Shown here: piece after piece, positions 1-5,458 of the stretch | Position numbering within the stretch: position 1 is the stretch's first letter | Layout: every line of letters begins with the position of its first letter | Assembly (NCBI RefSeq): GCF_000750005.1 | Contig: NZ_JPYA01000120.1 | Span: 1 to 11,414, forward strand | DNA: 11,414 nt | DNA from: Geobacillus icigianus | Lineage (GTDB): Bacteria; Bacillota; Bacilli; Bacillales; Anoxybacillaceae | Direction: 5' to 3' | The notes under the pieces: generated by a model | Databases searched by the model: none | The model's input: the letters and a program-made list of their open reading frames with translations, nothing else | Told to the model about the DNA's origin: nothing | Position numbers and translations under genes: made by a program

Positions 1-36
1 TTCAACTGTAAATACAGCTTGTTGTACCGTCAACAT
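1..36 (-). CDS. Start of a small ORF downstream of comQ (partial; possible ComX-type pheromone precursor)
   Basis: Only the first 12 codons are inside the window (MLTVQQAVFTVE), read leftward from ATG at 34-36 and leaving the window still open. A very strong ribosome binding site, AAGGAGGTGAA on the minus strand (about 41-51), lies about 7 bases before the ATG, so I regard the start as real. It lies 87 bases downstream of comQ on the same strand. In ComQXPA loci that position belongs to comX, whose product is prenylated by ComQ on a tryptophan near its C-terminus. The diagnostic C-terminal part is outside the window and the N-terminus carries no family signature, so the identity is inferred from position only. 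Confidence 0.5.
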   Translation of the reverse strand, partial: MLTVQQAVFTVE

Positions 37-85
37 GCGATTCACCTCCTTGTCTATCAATATTCACATCATGGACAGGAAAAGC

Positions 86-122
86 AAAAAATATTCAGCT
101 CACTTTATGATGTGGCTGAATA
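86..122 (-). terminator. Intrinsic terminator between comQ and the edge ORF
   Basis: On the minus strand TATTCAGC-CAC (110-122) pairs with GTG-A-GCTGAATA (92-103), with one bulged base and an eight-base loop. Six Ts (86-91) follow at once. This is a classic Rho-independent terminator for comQ transcripts. It lies before the edge ORF, so that ORF needs read-through or a promoter of its own. I see no convincing promoter in the remaining 50 bases. Confidence 0.75.
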
Positions 123-123
123 G

Positions 124-1002
124 TTACACATCCAGTTTCTCGATTTCTTGCAAAGCCTTTTCCTTGTAAATCTGGCTCATCACTTTAGCATAATAAAACG
201 CTCCTTCCTGTTCCATTTGCTGAATCACTTTTTCTTTTTGGGCATAAAGCTCATTGTAATCAATATGATTGCTAAAATACTGTTTCAATAAGTTATCCCG
301 TTTACTTGCCAGCATGTACAATACCGGAAGCGACTTCTTCTTTGCTTTGATGTCGTTCTTCTCATCCCAACGATACAACGCATCGATATCATTGTCGATT
401 TGCGCAGCGATTCCTATATCATTGGCATACTTTTCAATGATGACAGTGTTTTTTTCAGCGCCTGCCAATGCAGTTCCGACGAAACACGCCATGGCTACTA
501 GAGAACCTGATTTTTTCTTCAGCATCTGTAAATAATCCGTTTCCGTCTGTATGTCATTTGTGACATCCATATGCTGCCCATTTAAACTTTGAAGCAATCG
601 AGATAAAATATATGACTGTGCCCTTACTTTTTTATAATCATCGATAGGCAAATCCGCAATTGCTTTTTGTCCTGCTAACAATAATCCAATGGCCATATGA
701 ATATGAAGTGAAGTGACAAACATCGCATCGGTCCATAGAATTTTCAAGCCATCCTGGTCAACGAAATCATCGAGCAGATCTCCAGCTAACATGATCAATT
801 CTACAGCTGCCGCGACTCGTTCGATTTCTATGATGCTTTTAGAAAACATCTGATAATGCAAACCAGCTAAACGGCCAAACAAACAATCACTTCGCTTGGT
901 ATATTCATCTACCAATGTCAATACAGCCTCTTTGAAAGAAGGCATAAAAGAAGATGATTCGAGAATTTCTTTCATTTTTCTCTTTACGGTTTCTTTTTCC
1001 AT
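124..1002 (-). CDS. comQ: ComQ-like isoprenyl transferase (polyprenyl synthetase fold)
   Basis: The 292-residue protein is close to the usual ComQ length of about 300. It has the trans-isoprenyl diphosphate synthase layout: a first aspartate-rich motif DDFVD at residues 78-82, GQHMD at 142-146, a K-rich KKKSGSL segment at 162-168, and a second aspartate motif DNDID at 203-207. In this superfamily the aspartates bind magnesium and the allylic diphosphate. ComQ uses such a site to put a farnesyl or geranyl group on the tryptophan of the ComX quorum-sensing peptide. The start is supported by GGGGTG five bases before ATG. A housekeeping prenyl-diphosphate synthase is less likely, because the gene is followed by a small ORF with a strong ribosome binding site. 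A TATAAA at 1067-1072 (minus strand) directly abuts the insertion sequence, and no suitable -35 is seen in the IS end. The native promoter may therefore have been displaced. Confidence 0.75.
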   Translation of the reverse strand: MEKETVKRKMKEILESSSFMPSFKEAVLTLVDEYTKRSDCLFGRLAGLHYQMFSKSIIEIERVAAAVELIMLAGDLLDDFVDQDGLKILWTDAMFVTSLHIHMAIGLLLAGQKAIADLPIDDYKKVRAQSYILSRLLQSLNGQHMDVTNDIQTETDYLQMLKKKSGSLVAMACFVGTALAGAEKNTVIIEKYANDIGIAAQIDNDIDALYRWDEKNDIKAKKKSLPVLYMLASKRDNLLKQYFSNHIDYNELYAQKEKVIQQMEQEGAFYYAKVMSQIYKEKALQEIEKLDV

Positions 1003-1065
1003 CCTTTCACCCCAATAGAGGAATTACAACAAAATTCGCGGAGTTCCTTCTTCAAACGAATTGAA

Positions 1066-1072
1066 ATTTATA
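1066..1072. repeat. Left target-site duplication of the IS982-family element
   Basis: ATTTATA immediately precedes the left inverted repeat and is repeated exactly at 2078-2084, directly after the right inverted repeat. Seven bases is within the 3-9 bp range known for IS982-family insertions. Confidence 0.85.
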
Positions 1073-1086
1073 ACCCGTGGTGCTAG
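1073..1086 (+). repeat. Left terminal inverted repeat of the IS982-family element
   Basis: ACCCGTGGTGCTAG is the exact reverse complement of 2064-2077. Beyond 14 bases the two ends diverge. Confidence 0.9.
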
Positions 1087-1124
1087 ATAAAACTCAGACA
1101 AGCATAAAAATAGCCCTTGCTGGC

Positions 1125-1174
1125 GGATCTCCAGTAGAATGAAAGTGTCACCCAACATTCGAAAGGAGAGATCC
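1125..1174 (+). promoter_or_regulatory. Possible ribosome-site-masking stem ahead of the transposase
   Basis: GGATCTC at 1125-1131 is complementary to GAGATCC at 1168-1174, which overlaps the end of the transposase ribosome binding site AAGGAG (1163-1168) and lies four bases before the ATG. In a transcript entering from outside the IS the two could pair and lower translation, a control known for IS10 and IS50. A seven-base stem over a long loop is modest support. Confidence 0.3.
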
Positions 1175-1177
1175 CCC

Positions 1178-2056
1178 ATGCAAGAGCACTTTCATTTTAC
1201 TACAGATCCAGCCAAACTTCAAAAACAATATGCCGCTATTTTCTGTTTTGTTTCTGCCCAACTGTCGTTGATTCAAATGTATCTTCATCGCCGCAACCGT
1301 CACTTGGTCAAGCAAGAAGACGAAGTGGTCATGGCGGTTCACCTTTTGGGGAAGCTGCTGGGCTTTTCTTCCGAACGAGCCTGGCATCGTTTTGTCACGG
1401 GAAATTTGTTCACAAACGGCTCGTTTCTTGAACGCTCCCGATACAACCGCCGCTGCCGAGCGCTTGGTTTCGCCATCAAATGGATCCGTCATGAGCTGGC
1501 GAAACGTGGCCAACACCATGCTTATGCGGTCGTCGACAGCTTGCCTCTTCCGTTGTGCCATCCCGTGAGAATGCAGCGCGTCAAGCGATTTCGAGGGATC
1601 GCGGATATGGGGTATTGTGCTTCCAAAAAGCAATGGTACTACGGTTTCAAGCTGCATCTTCAAGTGACCAATCAAGGGCTGGCCATGGGCTATGTCGTGA
1701 CGGAAGCGTCCTGCCACGACGTCAAAGCCGCTGAAACGGTGATGACTCAAATCCCTCATCCCTACAACTTTGGGGACAAAGGGTACATCAGCCACGCTCT
1801 TCGAGAAAAGCTGTACGAAGAACACCAAGCCGCGTTCTGGACACCGTCTCGACACAATCAAAAGCACGGCCCATCCAAGGCATGGGAAGAATGGATCAGG
1901 AAAAAACGCAAAGTCATCGAGACGGTGTTTTCGATTCTCGTAGACCAATACCGGATCACCGACATTCGAGCGAATTCCATTGCCGGGTTTGAAGTGGCAC
2001 TCGATGGCATCTTGTTGGCTTATTCCTTGGTCACACTAGGGCTGGTTGAGCGCTGA
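1178..2056 (+). CDS. IS982-family transposase
   Basis: This 292-residue DDE transposase cuts and rejoins the ends of its element. I chose the ATG at 1178 because GAAAGGAG lies about 10 bases before it. An upstream in-frame ATG at 1139 has no such site and would add 13 residues. Likely catalytic residues are D120 (in VVDSLPLPLCH), D200 (in FGDKGY) and E248 (in KVIETVFS). The block GYCASKKQWYYGFKLHL (145-161) is characteristic of IS982 transposases. Length is normal for the family (about 270-310), with no frameshift, so the enzyme looks functional. A long open frame on the opposite strand is a coding shadow. Confidence 0.92.
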   Translation: MQEHFHFTTDPAKLQKQYAAIFCFVSAQLSLIQMYLHRRNRHLVKQEDEVVMAVHLLGKLLGFSSERAWHRFVTGNLFTNGSFLERSRYNRRCRALGFAIKWIRHELAKRGQHHAYAVVDSLPLPLCHPVRMQRVKRFRGIADMGYCASKKQWYYGFKLHLQVTNQGLAMGYVVTEASCHDVKAAETVMTQIPHPYNFGDKGYISHALREKLYEEHQAAFWTPSRHNQKHGPSKAWEEWIRKKRKVIETVFSILVDQYRITDIRANSIAGFEVALDGILLAYSLVTLGLVER

Positions 2057-2064
2057 CGCTCAAC
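2045..2064. repeat. Hairpin over the transposase stop codon
   Basis: GTTGAGCG (2045-2052) and CGCTCAAC (2057-2064) form a perfect 8-bp stem around the loop CTGA, whose TGA is the transposase stop codon. The stem ends on the first base of the right inverted repeat. No T-run follows on the plus strand, so a transcription terminator is doubtful. It may limit translation or transcription running in or out of the IS end. Confidence 0.5.
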
Positions 2065-2077
2065 TAGCACCACGGGT
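2064..2077 (-). repeat. Right terminal inverted repeat of the IS982-family element
   Basis: CTAGCACCACGGGT is the exact reverse complement of the left end at 1073-1086. It is followed by the target duplication ATTTATA (2078-2084). Confidence 0.9.
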
Positions 2078-2078
2078 A

Positions 2079-2086
2079 TTTATAAT
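2079..2086. repeat. Left 8-bp target duplication of the MITE-like element
   Basis: TTTATAAT directly abuts the left MITE repeat and recurs exactly at 2232-2239 next to the right repeat. It overlaps the IS982 target duplication (2078-2084), so the IS landed in this AT-rich duplication after the MITE was already present. Confidence 0.75.
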
Positions 2087-2231
2087 CTGTAGATGAGTAT
2101 TTTTCATTACAGTAATTTCCATACCCTAAGAGACAAACAGGGCACCCCTTAGGCGACATGGAGCTGTTTTTTGTCATGTCTCCTTTTTTGTTTAGTTGTC
2201 AATTTGTGTTAGCGAATTTGCTCATCTACAG
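2087..2231. mobile_element. MITE-like non-autonomous element, 145 bp
   Basis: Perfect 11-bp inverted repeats CTGTAGATGAG (2087-2097) and CTCATCTACAG (2221-2231) are flanked by an 8-bp direct repeat TTTATAAT. There is no transposase. Inside are two further small inverted repeats, CCTAAG/CTTAGG (about 2124-2152) and GACATG/CATGTC (2155-2180), so the transcript could fold strongly. The size, ends and duplication fit a miniature element moved in trans by a full-length IS. I cannot name the parent. A CTG terminus with an 8-bp duplication would suit some IS4-family groups, but that is a guess. Confidence 0.7.
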
Positions 2232-2239
2232 TTTATAAT
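2232..2239. repeat. Right 8-bp target duplication of the MITE-like element
   Basis: TTTATAAT, identical to 2079-2086, lies directly after the right inverted repeat of the MITE-like element. Confidence 0.75.
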
Positions 2240-2314
2240 GATCCCTTGTTCTTTCATCGCCCACTGATGTCGATGCTACTTTTGGGGGAATCTTCCCGCG
2301 AAACGGTTGGACTC

Positions 2315-2345
2315 AAAAAAACGGGACGCTCACAAGTGAACGTCC
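2315..2345 (-). terminator. Intrinsic terminator, minus strand
   Basis: On the minus strand GGACGTTCAC pairs with GTGAGCGTCC (2324-2345, one mismatch, very tight loop), followed by CG and seven Ts (2315-2321). On the plus strand the T-run is interrupted, so it points leftward. It lies about 14 bases downstream of the stop of the broken ORF at 2359-2625, as would be expected if that ORF is the 3' end of a decayed gene. Confidence 0.65.
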
Positions 2346-2358
2346 TTTCCGTCGATTT

Positions 2359-2625
2359 TTAGGTTGAGTGAAGCCATTTCAATACCAGCAGCTGTTTTTG
2401 GATTACTTTTTTAGCCCTTCCGCTTTTACCATTTTATCGCTTTGTTAAATTCACGTTCATTATGCCAAATTGAGAACGATAAAACCTGCTTTTGCTTCGT
2501 CGATCTCTCCCATATCCTCGTTTTTCCTCATAGAGCCAATCCGAAAAAAAAACATCAGCCATGCGCCCTTTTCTTATAAAAACATTAGATGAAGTGATTA
2601 ATATGGAAACCGTACGGGAACCGTC
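2359..2625 (-). pseudogene. Possible 3' remnant of a decayed gene (function unknown)
   Basis: On the minus strand one reading frame is open for 63 codons (2625-2437), is broken by a single TAA at 2434-2436, and continues in the same frame for 24 codons to a TAA at 2359-2361. A terminator lies just beyond. The end reads KVIQKQLLVLKWLHST, which has the look of a transposase C-terminus, but I cannot assign a family. No good start or ribosome binding site is seen, so this would be a truncated fragment. The chance that it is random open sequence is considerable. Confidence 0.3.
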
Positions 2626-2690
2626 TTATCGTTGCGCTGATATCAGCCTAAAACCGTCTAGCGTGTCCCGATGATGAAAGGAGAATGAAC

Positions 2691-3383
2691 ATGGAAAAGT
2701 ATATGTTAGAAACCCATCATGTAAGCAAAATGTTCGGAAAACAACTCGCTGTCGATGATGTGTCCATGAAAGTTCAAAAACATACTGTGTATGGTTTGCT
2801 CGGACCAAACGGAGCCGGAAAGTCCACGCTTTTAAAGATATTGACGGGGCTTTTGCGTCCTACGAAAGGGGAAATCGTGATCAACGGCCATCCTTGGAGC
2901 CGGAAAGACTTAAAACATATCGGTGCGTTGATCGAATCTCCTGCTCTTTACGGTAATTTAACCGCTCATGAAAACTTGCTTGTTCACGCCAAATTACTCG
3001 GGCTGCCGGAGTCGCGCATCCGGGAAGTTTTGCATCTTGTCGGTTTAGAAAACACTGGGAAAAAGAAAGCCGCGCAATTTTCTCTTGGGATGAAGCAAAG
3101 GTTGGGAATCGCCAAAGCTCTTTTGCATCATCCCCAACTGCTCATCCTTGACGAACCAACCAATGGATTGGATCCGTTAGGCATACAAGACTTGCGAAAG
3201 CTGATTCGATCCTTTACACAAAACGGAATCACTGTCATTTTATCGAGTCATATTTTGTCCGAAGTGAAACAATTAGCGGATTATATTGGCATTATCCAAA
3301 ACGGGAAACTCATGTATGAAGGGAAAATCGACGAGAGCCAAGATCTCGAAAAACTGTTTATTGATGTAGTGAGCAAACAGTGA
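2691..3383 (+). CDS. lanF: Lantibiotic immunity ABC transporter, ATP-binding subunit (LanF/NisF/SpaF type)
   Basis: This 230-residue ATPase powers a pump that moves lantibiotic molecules from the membrane back to the outside. Visible motifs: Walker A GPNGAGKS (38-45), signature SLGMKQ (131-136), Walker B LLILDEP (150-156) and the switch histidine in SSHILSE (H187). The Q-loop position carries glutamate in LIESPALYG (E82), the 'E-loop' reported as a hallmark of LanF proteins. I chose ATG 2691 because AAAGGAG sits seven bases before it; the in-frame ATG at 2685 is only two bases from that site. The two permease genes follow at 15 and then 1 bases, so it is the first gene of an operon. Other ABC-2 exporter ATPases look similar, but the E-loop and the lipoprotein gene downstream favour lantibiotic immunity. 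Confidence 0.85.
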   Translation: MEKYMLETHHVSKMFGKQLAVDDVSMKVQKHTVYGLLGPNGAGKSTLLKILTGLLRPTKGEIVINGHPWSRKDLKHIGALIESPALYGNLTAHENLLVHAKLLGLPESRIREVLHLVGLENTGKKKAAQFSLGMKQRLGIAKALLHHPQLLILDEPTNGLDPLGIQDLRKLIRSFTQNGITVILSSHILSEVKQLADYIGIIQNGKLMYEGKIDESQDLEKLFIDVVSKQ

Positions 3384-3398
3384 GGGAGGATGGAGACG

Positions 3399-4145
3399 AT
3401 GCTCAATATGTTCGAATCAGAACGTTTAAAGTATCAACGAACATTTGCGAAGAAACTGGTGTTTATTGCCCCGCTTTTCTTTATCCTGTACGCCGTCATT
3501 ACCATGCCGGCCATGAATTCGGCACACAACTATTTTGAATACACGGTGTTCAATTGGTGGCCATTGATTTTCGTTCCGATTGGCACCGCGTTGATCGCTT
3601 CCTTGTCAATCATGAGAGAGAAAAAGTCGGGAAACGATAGAGCGTTACGTTGTCTCGATATTAGCATAACAGGTTTATGGTGGAGCAAAATCGCCGTCGT
3701 CGCCTATTATCTGTTGCTTTCTACCGTGGAACTGATCATCTTGCTTGTTTTATTGAAATGGTTGGTGCCTAGCAGCCTTTCATCCGCTGTGGTCGCTGGA
3801 TGCGCCGGCTTGGTCATTTGGTTGACCTCTTTATCGTATATCCCGATCGGATTGTTTGTAGCCGAACGGTTTGGGATCGTCGTTTCGATCATTGTCAGCG
3901 TCATTGGCCTCGCTGTGGGAGTGATCGCAGCAACAACGCCTTATTGGCTGTTCATTCCATGGAGTTGGGGCATGAGGTTGATGTGTCCGATCGTCGGGGT
4001 TCATCCTAACGGGGTTCCTTTGAAAACAGGGGATCCGCTCTCGGATCCTTCGGTCATTCCCATCGGCTTAGCGATGGCTCTTGCCATGTTTCTGCTCTTA
4101 TCTTTTCTAACCGCCGTTTGGTTTGCGCGAAAGGAAGTGTATTGA
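3399..4145 (+). CDS. lanE: Lantibiotic immunity ABC transporter permease (LanE; MutE/EpiE type)
   Basis: This 248-residue integral membrane protein has six likely membrane segments, roughly at residues 20-40, 54-73, 97-122, 130-148, 155-180 and 222-243. The N-terminus FESERLKYQRTFAKKL is typical of the LanE/LanG group, where a charged cytoplasmic start precedes the first helix. GGGAGG lies before two in-frame ATGs. The ATG at 3390 touches it, while the one at 3399 is nine bases away, so I use 3399. It should pair with LanG and the LanF ATPase to expel lantibiotic from the membrane. The gene sits directly between lanF and lanG. Confidence 0.82.
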   Translation: MLNMFESERLKYQRTFAKKLVFIAPLFFILYAVITMPAMNSAHNYFEYTVFNWWPLIFVPIGTALIASLSIMREKKSGNDRALRCLDISITGLWWSKIAVVAYYLLLSTVELIILLVLLKWLVPSSLSSAVVAGCAGLVIWLTSLSYIPIGLFVAERFGIVVSIIVSVIGLAVGVIAATTPYWLFIPWSWGMRLMCPIVGVHPNGVPLKTGDPLSDPSVIPIGLAMALAMFLLLSFLTAVWFARKEVY

Positions 4146-4146
4146 C

Positions 4147-4935
4147 ATGTCGTTTCTACGCCTTCTGTCCTCCGAATGGCTCAAAACGAAACGCACCGCG
4201 ATTCGGCTGATGATGATCATCACGCCAATCAGTTATTCGCTTTTGATGGTGTGGTATTTTTCACACTATCACACCATCATGTTCCTAGAAACGAAAATAT
4301 ACGAAGCATTTTTTGAAGTGATGACCGTTTCCTTGCCGATCATCATCTCCCTGCTGACCGGGCTGATGGCCTATCAAGAAGAAAAAGCAGGAAGTTTCAT
4401 GAACATCTTGACCGGCCCTGTATCCAAAATGAAATCATATATTGGCAAGCTCACGCTGCTGATCTTTCTGGCAGGCGCGGACATCTTGCTCGCGACGCTG
4501 CTCATGCTCTTGGGCATGAAATACGTGCTCAAAGTGGCGCCCATTCATGAACACGTCTTTTTGCAAGGAGCGGCGCTCTCCATCGTGGGCTCCCTTTTTC
4601 TTTTTTCCTTGCATCTGTTCATCAGCTTTGCCTTTGGAATGGGAGCCTCGATCGCCGTAGGAAGCGGTGGATTTCTCATTGCTGCTCTGCTCGGGGCAAC
4701 ATCGTTAGGCGACCACATTTGGATGTATGTCCCTTGGACATGGGCTGTGCGTCTTTCCCAACTCCCCCTTCTGTCAATGCCCGAAATCAAGCAAGCCTTA
4801 GGGGAGCTGTTGTTGCATTCGTATTCCCTATCATTGCGGGAGGGAACGGCCTATGCTCTTCTAAGCTTTCTCATCGCAACCGTCATCGGTTCCATCTGGT
4901 TTCAGCGTTGGGAAGGAAACAAACCGCACGAATGA
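4147..4935 (+). CDS. lanG: Lantibiotic immunity ABC transporter permease (LanG; MutG type)
   Basis: The 262-residue membrane protein starts MSFLRLLSSEWLKTKRTAIR, the SEWLKTKR type of opening common in LanE/LanG permeases. It has about six membrane segments: near residues 22-42, 58-76, 96-120, 132-160, 165-185 and 232-252. AAAGGAAG inside the end of lanE precedes the ATG at 4147, one base after the lanE stop, so the two genes are translationally coupled. A longer in-frame start at 4123 lies inside lanE and lacks a better site. It is the second half of the permease pair for the LanF ATPase. Confidence 0.82.
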   Translation: MSFLRLLSSEWLKTKRTAIRLMMIITPISYSLLMVWYFSHYHTIMFLETKIYEAFFEVMTVSLPIIISLLTGLMAYQEEKAGSFMNILTGPVSKMKSYIGKLTLLIFLAGADILLATLLMLLGMKYVLKVAPIHEHVFLQGAALSIVGSLFLFSLHLFISFAFGMGASIAVGSGGFLIAALLGATSLGDHIWMYVPWTWAVRLSQLPLLSMPEIKQALGELLLHSYSLSLREGTAYALLSFLIATVIGSIWFQRWEGNKPHE

Positions 4936-4974
4936 CATTTCTCCCTCGTCAGGGAAATGTAAGGAGGGCAAACG

Positions 4975-5409
4975 ATGAAACATTCCATTTTGCTCGTCGT
5001 ATGGATCGGTATTTTCTTTATCGGAGGCTGTTCCGTGATCAGCGACTTAAAAAAGACCGCCACACAAAATATGGAGATCGACCGACAATTGCCAAAATAC
5101 GAGCTGAACAAGGACAATTTGCAAGAAATTCGCTACCAAGGCCGAATCTACGTGATTCAAGCTGCCAAAGTCGATCGACAGCACTTGAACAAACCGATCG
5201 GAAAAGTAGCGGAGACGATTACAATCAATGAACATCACCGCATTTTGAGCAAAAAGGAGCTGCGAAAAATCGAACTCATTCCCGACCAAAAAGATGAAAA
5301 ACGAACTCATTTGAACTTTGGCTGGGTATACAGCATCAAAGGCGTAAACCCGGAGGAAGAAGTGGCGGTTACAGTGAACCATCAATTTCTCATCGCTAAA
5401 AGGAAATAA
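4975..5409 (+). CDS. lanI: Lantibiotic immunity lipoprotein, SpaI/NisI type
   Basis: This 144-residue protein has a lipoprotein signal: a hydrophobic stretch at residues 4-17 and the lipobox IGGC with C19 as the lipidated cysteine. The mature part is about 126 residues and would be anchored on the outer face of the membrane. SpaI and NisI are immunity lipoproteins that bind or sequester their lantibiotic. The segments EIRYQGRIYVIQ and NKPIGKVAETITI resemble the repeat unit of that family. At this size it matches a single domain (SpaI-like) and not the two-domain NisI. GGAGG stands seven bases before ATG. The gene lies 39 bases after lanG on the same strand, which supports a joint immunity role. 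The likely target is a nisin/subtilin/geobacillin-type lantibiotic, not encoded here. Confidence 0.72.
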   Translation: MKHSILLVVWIGIFFIGGCSVISDLKKTATQNMEIDRQLPKYELNKDNLQEIRYQGRIYVIQAAKVDRQHLNKPIGKVAETITINEHHRILSKKELRKIELIPDQKDEKRTHLNFGWVYSIKGVNPEEEVAVTVNHQFLIAKRK

Positions 5410-5422
5410 CCGCCAAACGATC

Positions 5423-5447
5423 GCAGCTAGGGAGGCCCCCTAGCTGC
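5423..5447. terminator. Hairpin between the convergent operons (bidirectional terminator candidate)
   Basis: GCAGCTAGGG and CCCTAGCTGC form a perfect 10-bp GC-rich stem with a five-base loop. It is placed between the lanI stop (5409) and the sensor-kinase stop (5459), which face each other. There is no clear T-run on either side, so it may be an imperfect terminator or a 3'-end stabilising structure serving both transcripts. Confidence 0.55.
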
Positions 5448-5458
5448 ATCCTCCACTT

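Larger units (their letters stand above)
1073..2077 (+). mobile_element. Complete IS982-family insertion sequence, 1005 bp
   Basis: The element is bounded by perfect 14-bp terminal inverted repeats ACCCGTGGTGCTAG (1073-1086) and CTAGCACCACGGGT (2064-2077), and flanked by a 7-bp direct repeat ATTTATA. It carries one intact transposase gene. The total length, the ACCC terminus and the single DDE transposase all match the IS982 family (about 1 kb). Intact ends and an exact duplication suggest a recent, possibly still active insertion. It sits 70 bases upstream of the comQ start and inside the target duplication of an older MITE-like element. Confidence 0.92.
2240..2690. other. Gene-free stretch before the immunity operon
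   Basis: About 450 bases lie between the MITE-like element and lanF. I see no intact gene. The stretch holds a minus-strand terminator (2315-2345) and a possible broken minus-strand ORF (2359-2625). I found no convincing sigma-A promoter for the immunity operon. TAATAT near 2600 is a possible -10, but the only -35-like hexamer, TTATAA, is 19 bases away and weak. The lanF ribosome binding site is at 2677-2683. Confidence 0.5.

Noticed and set aside
1148..1948. Long minus-strand open frame (266 codons) inside the insertion sequence
   Set aside because: It lies entirely opposite the intact transposase gene, has no ribosome site or family features, and is a shadow of the plus-strand coding pattern.
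2064..2177. Minus-strand ORF of 37 codons (ATG at 2177) across the MITE and into the IS end
   Set aside because: It has AAGGAG only two bases before the ATG and ends in the IS repeat. It is more likely the remnant 5' end of the MITE's parent gene than a functional gene.
2601..2672. Plus-strand 23-codon ORF just upstream of lanF, considered as a lantibiotic precursor
   Set aside because: No ribosome binding site, only one cysteine, and no leader motif of class I or II lantibiotics.
4936..4960. Short inverted repeat between lanG and lanI
   Set aside because: The stem has bulges (CATTTC-TCCCT with AGGGA-AATG) and no T-run, so it is too weak to call a terminator.
4719..5231. Plus-strand ORF of 170 codons overlapping lanG and lanI
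   Set aside because: It is out of frame with two well-supported genes, has no ribosome site and its composition is unlike a real protein.
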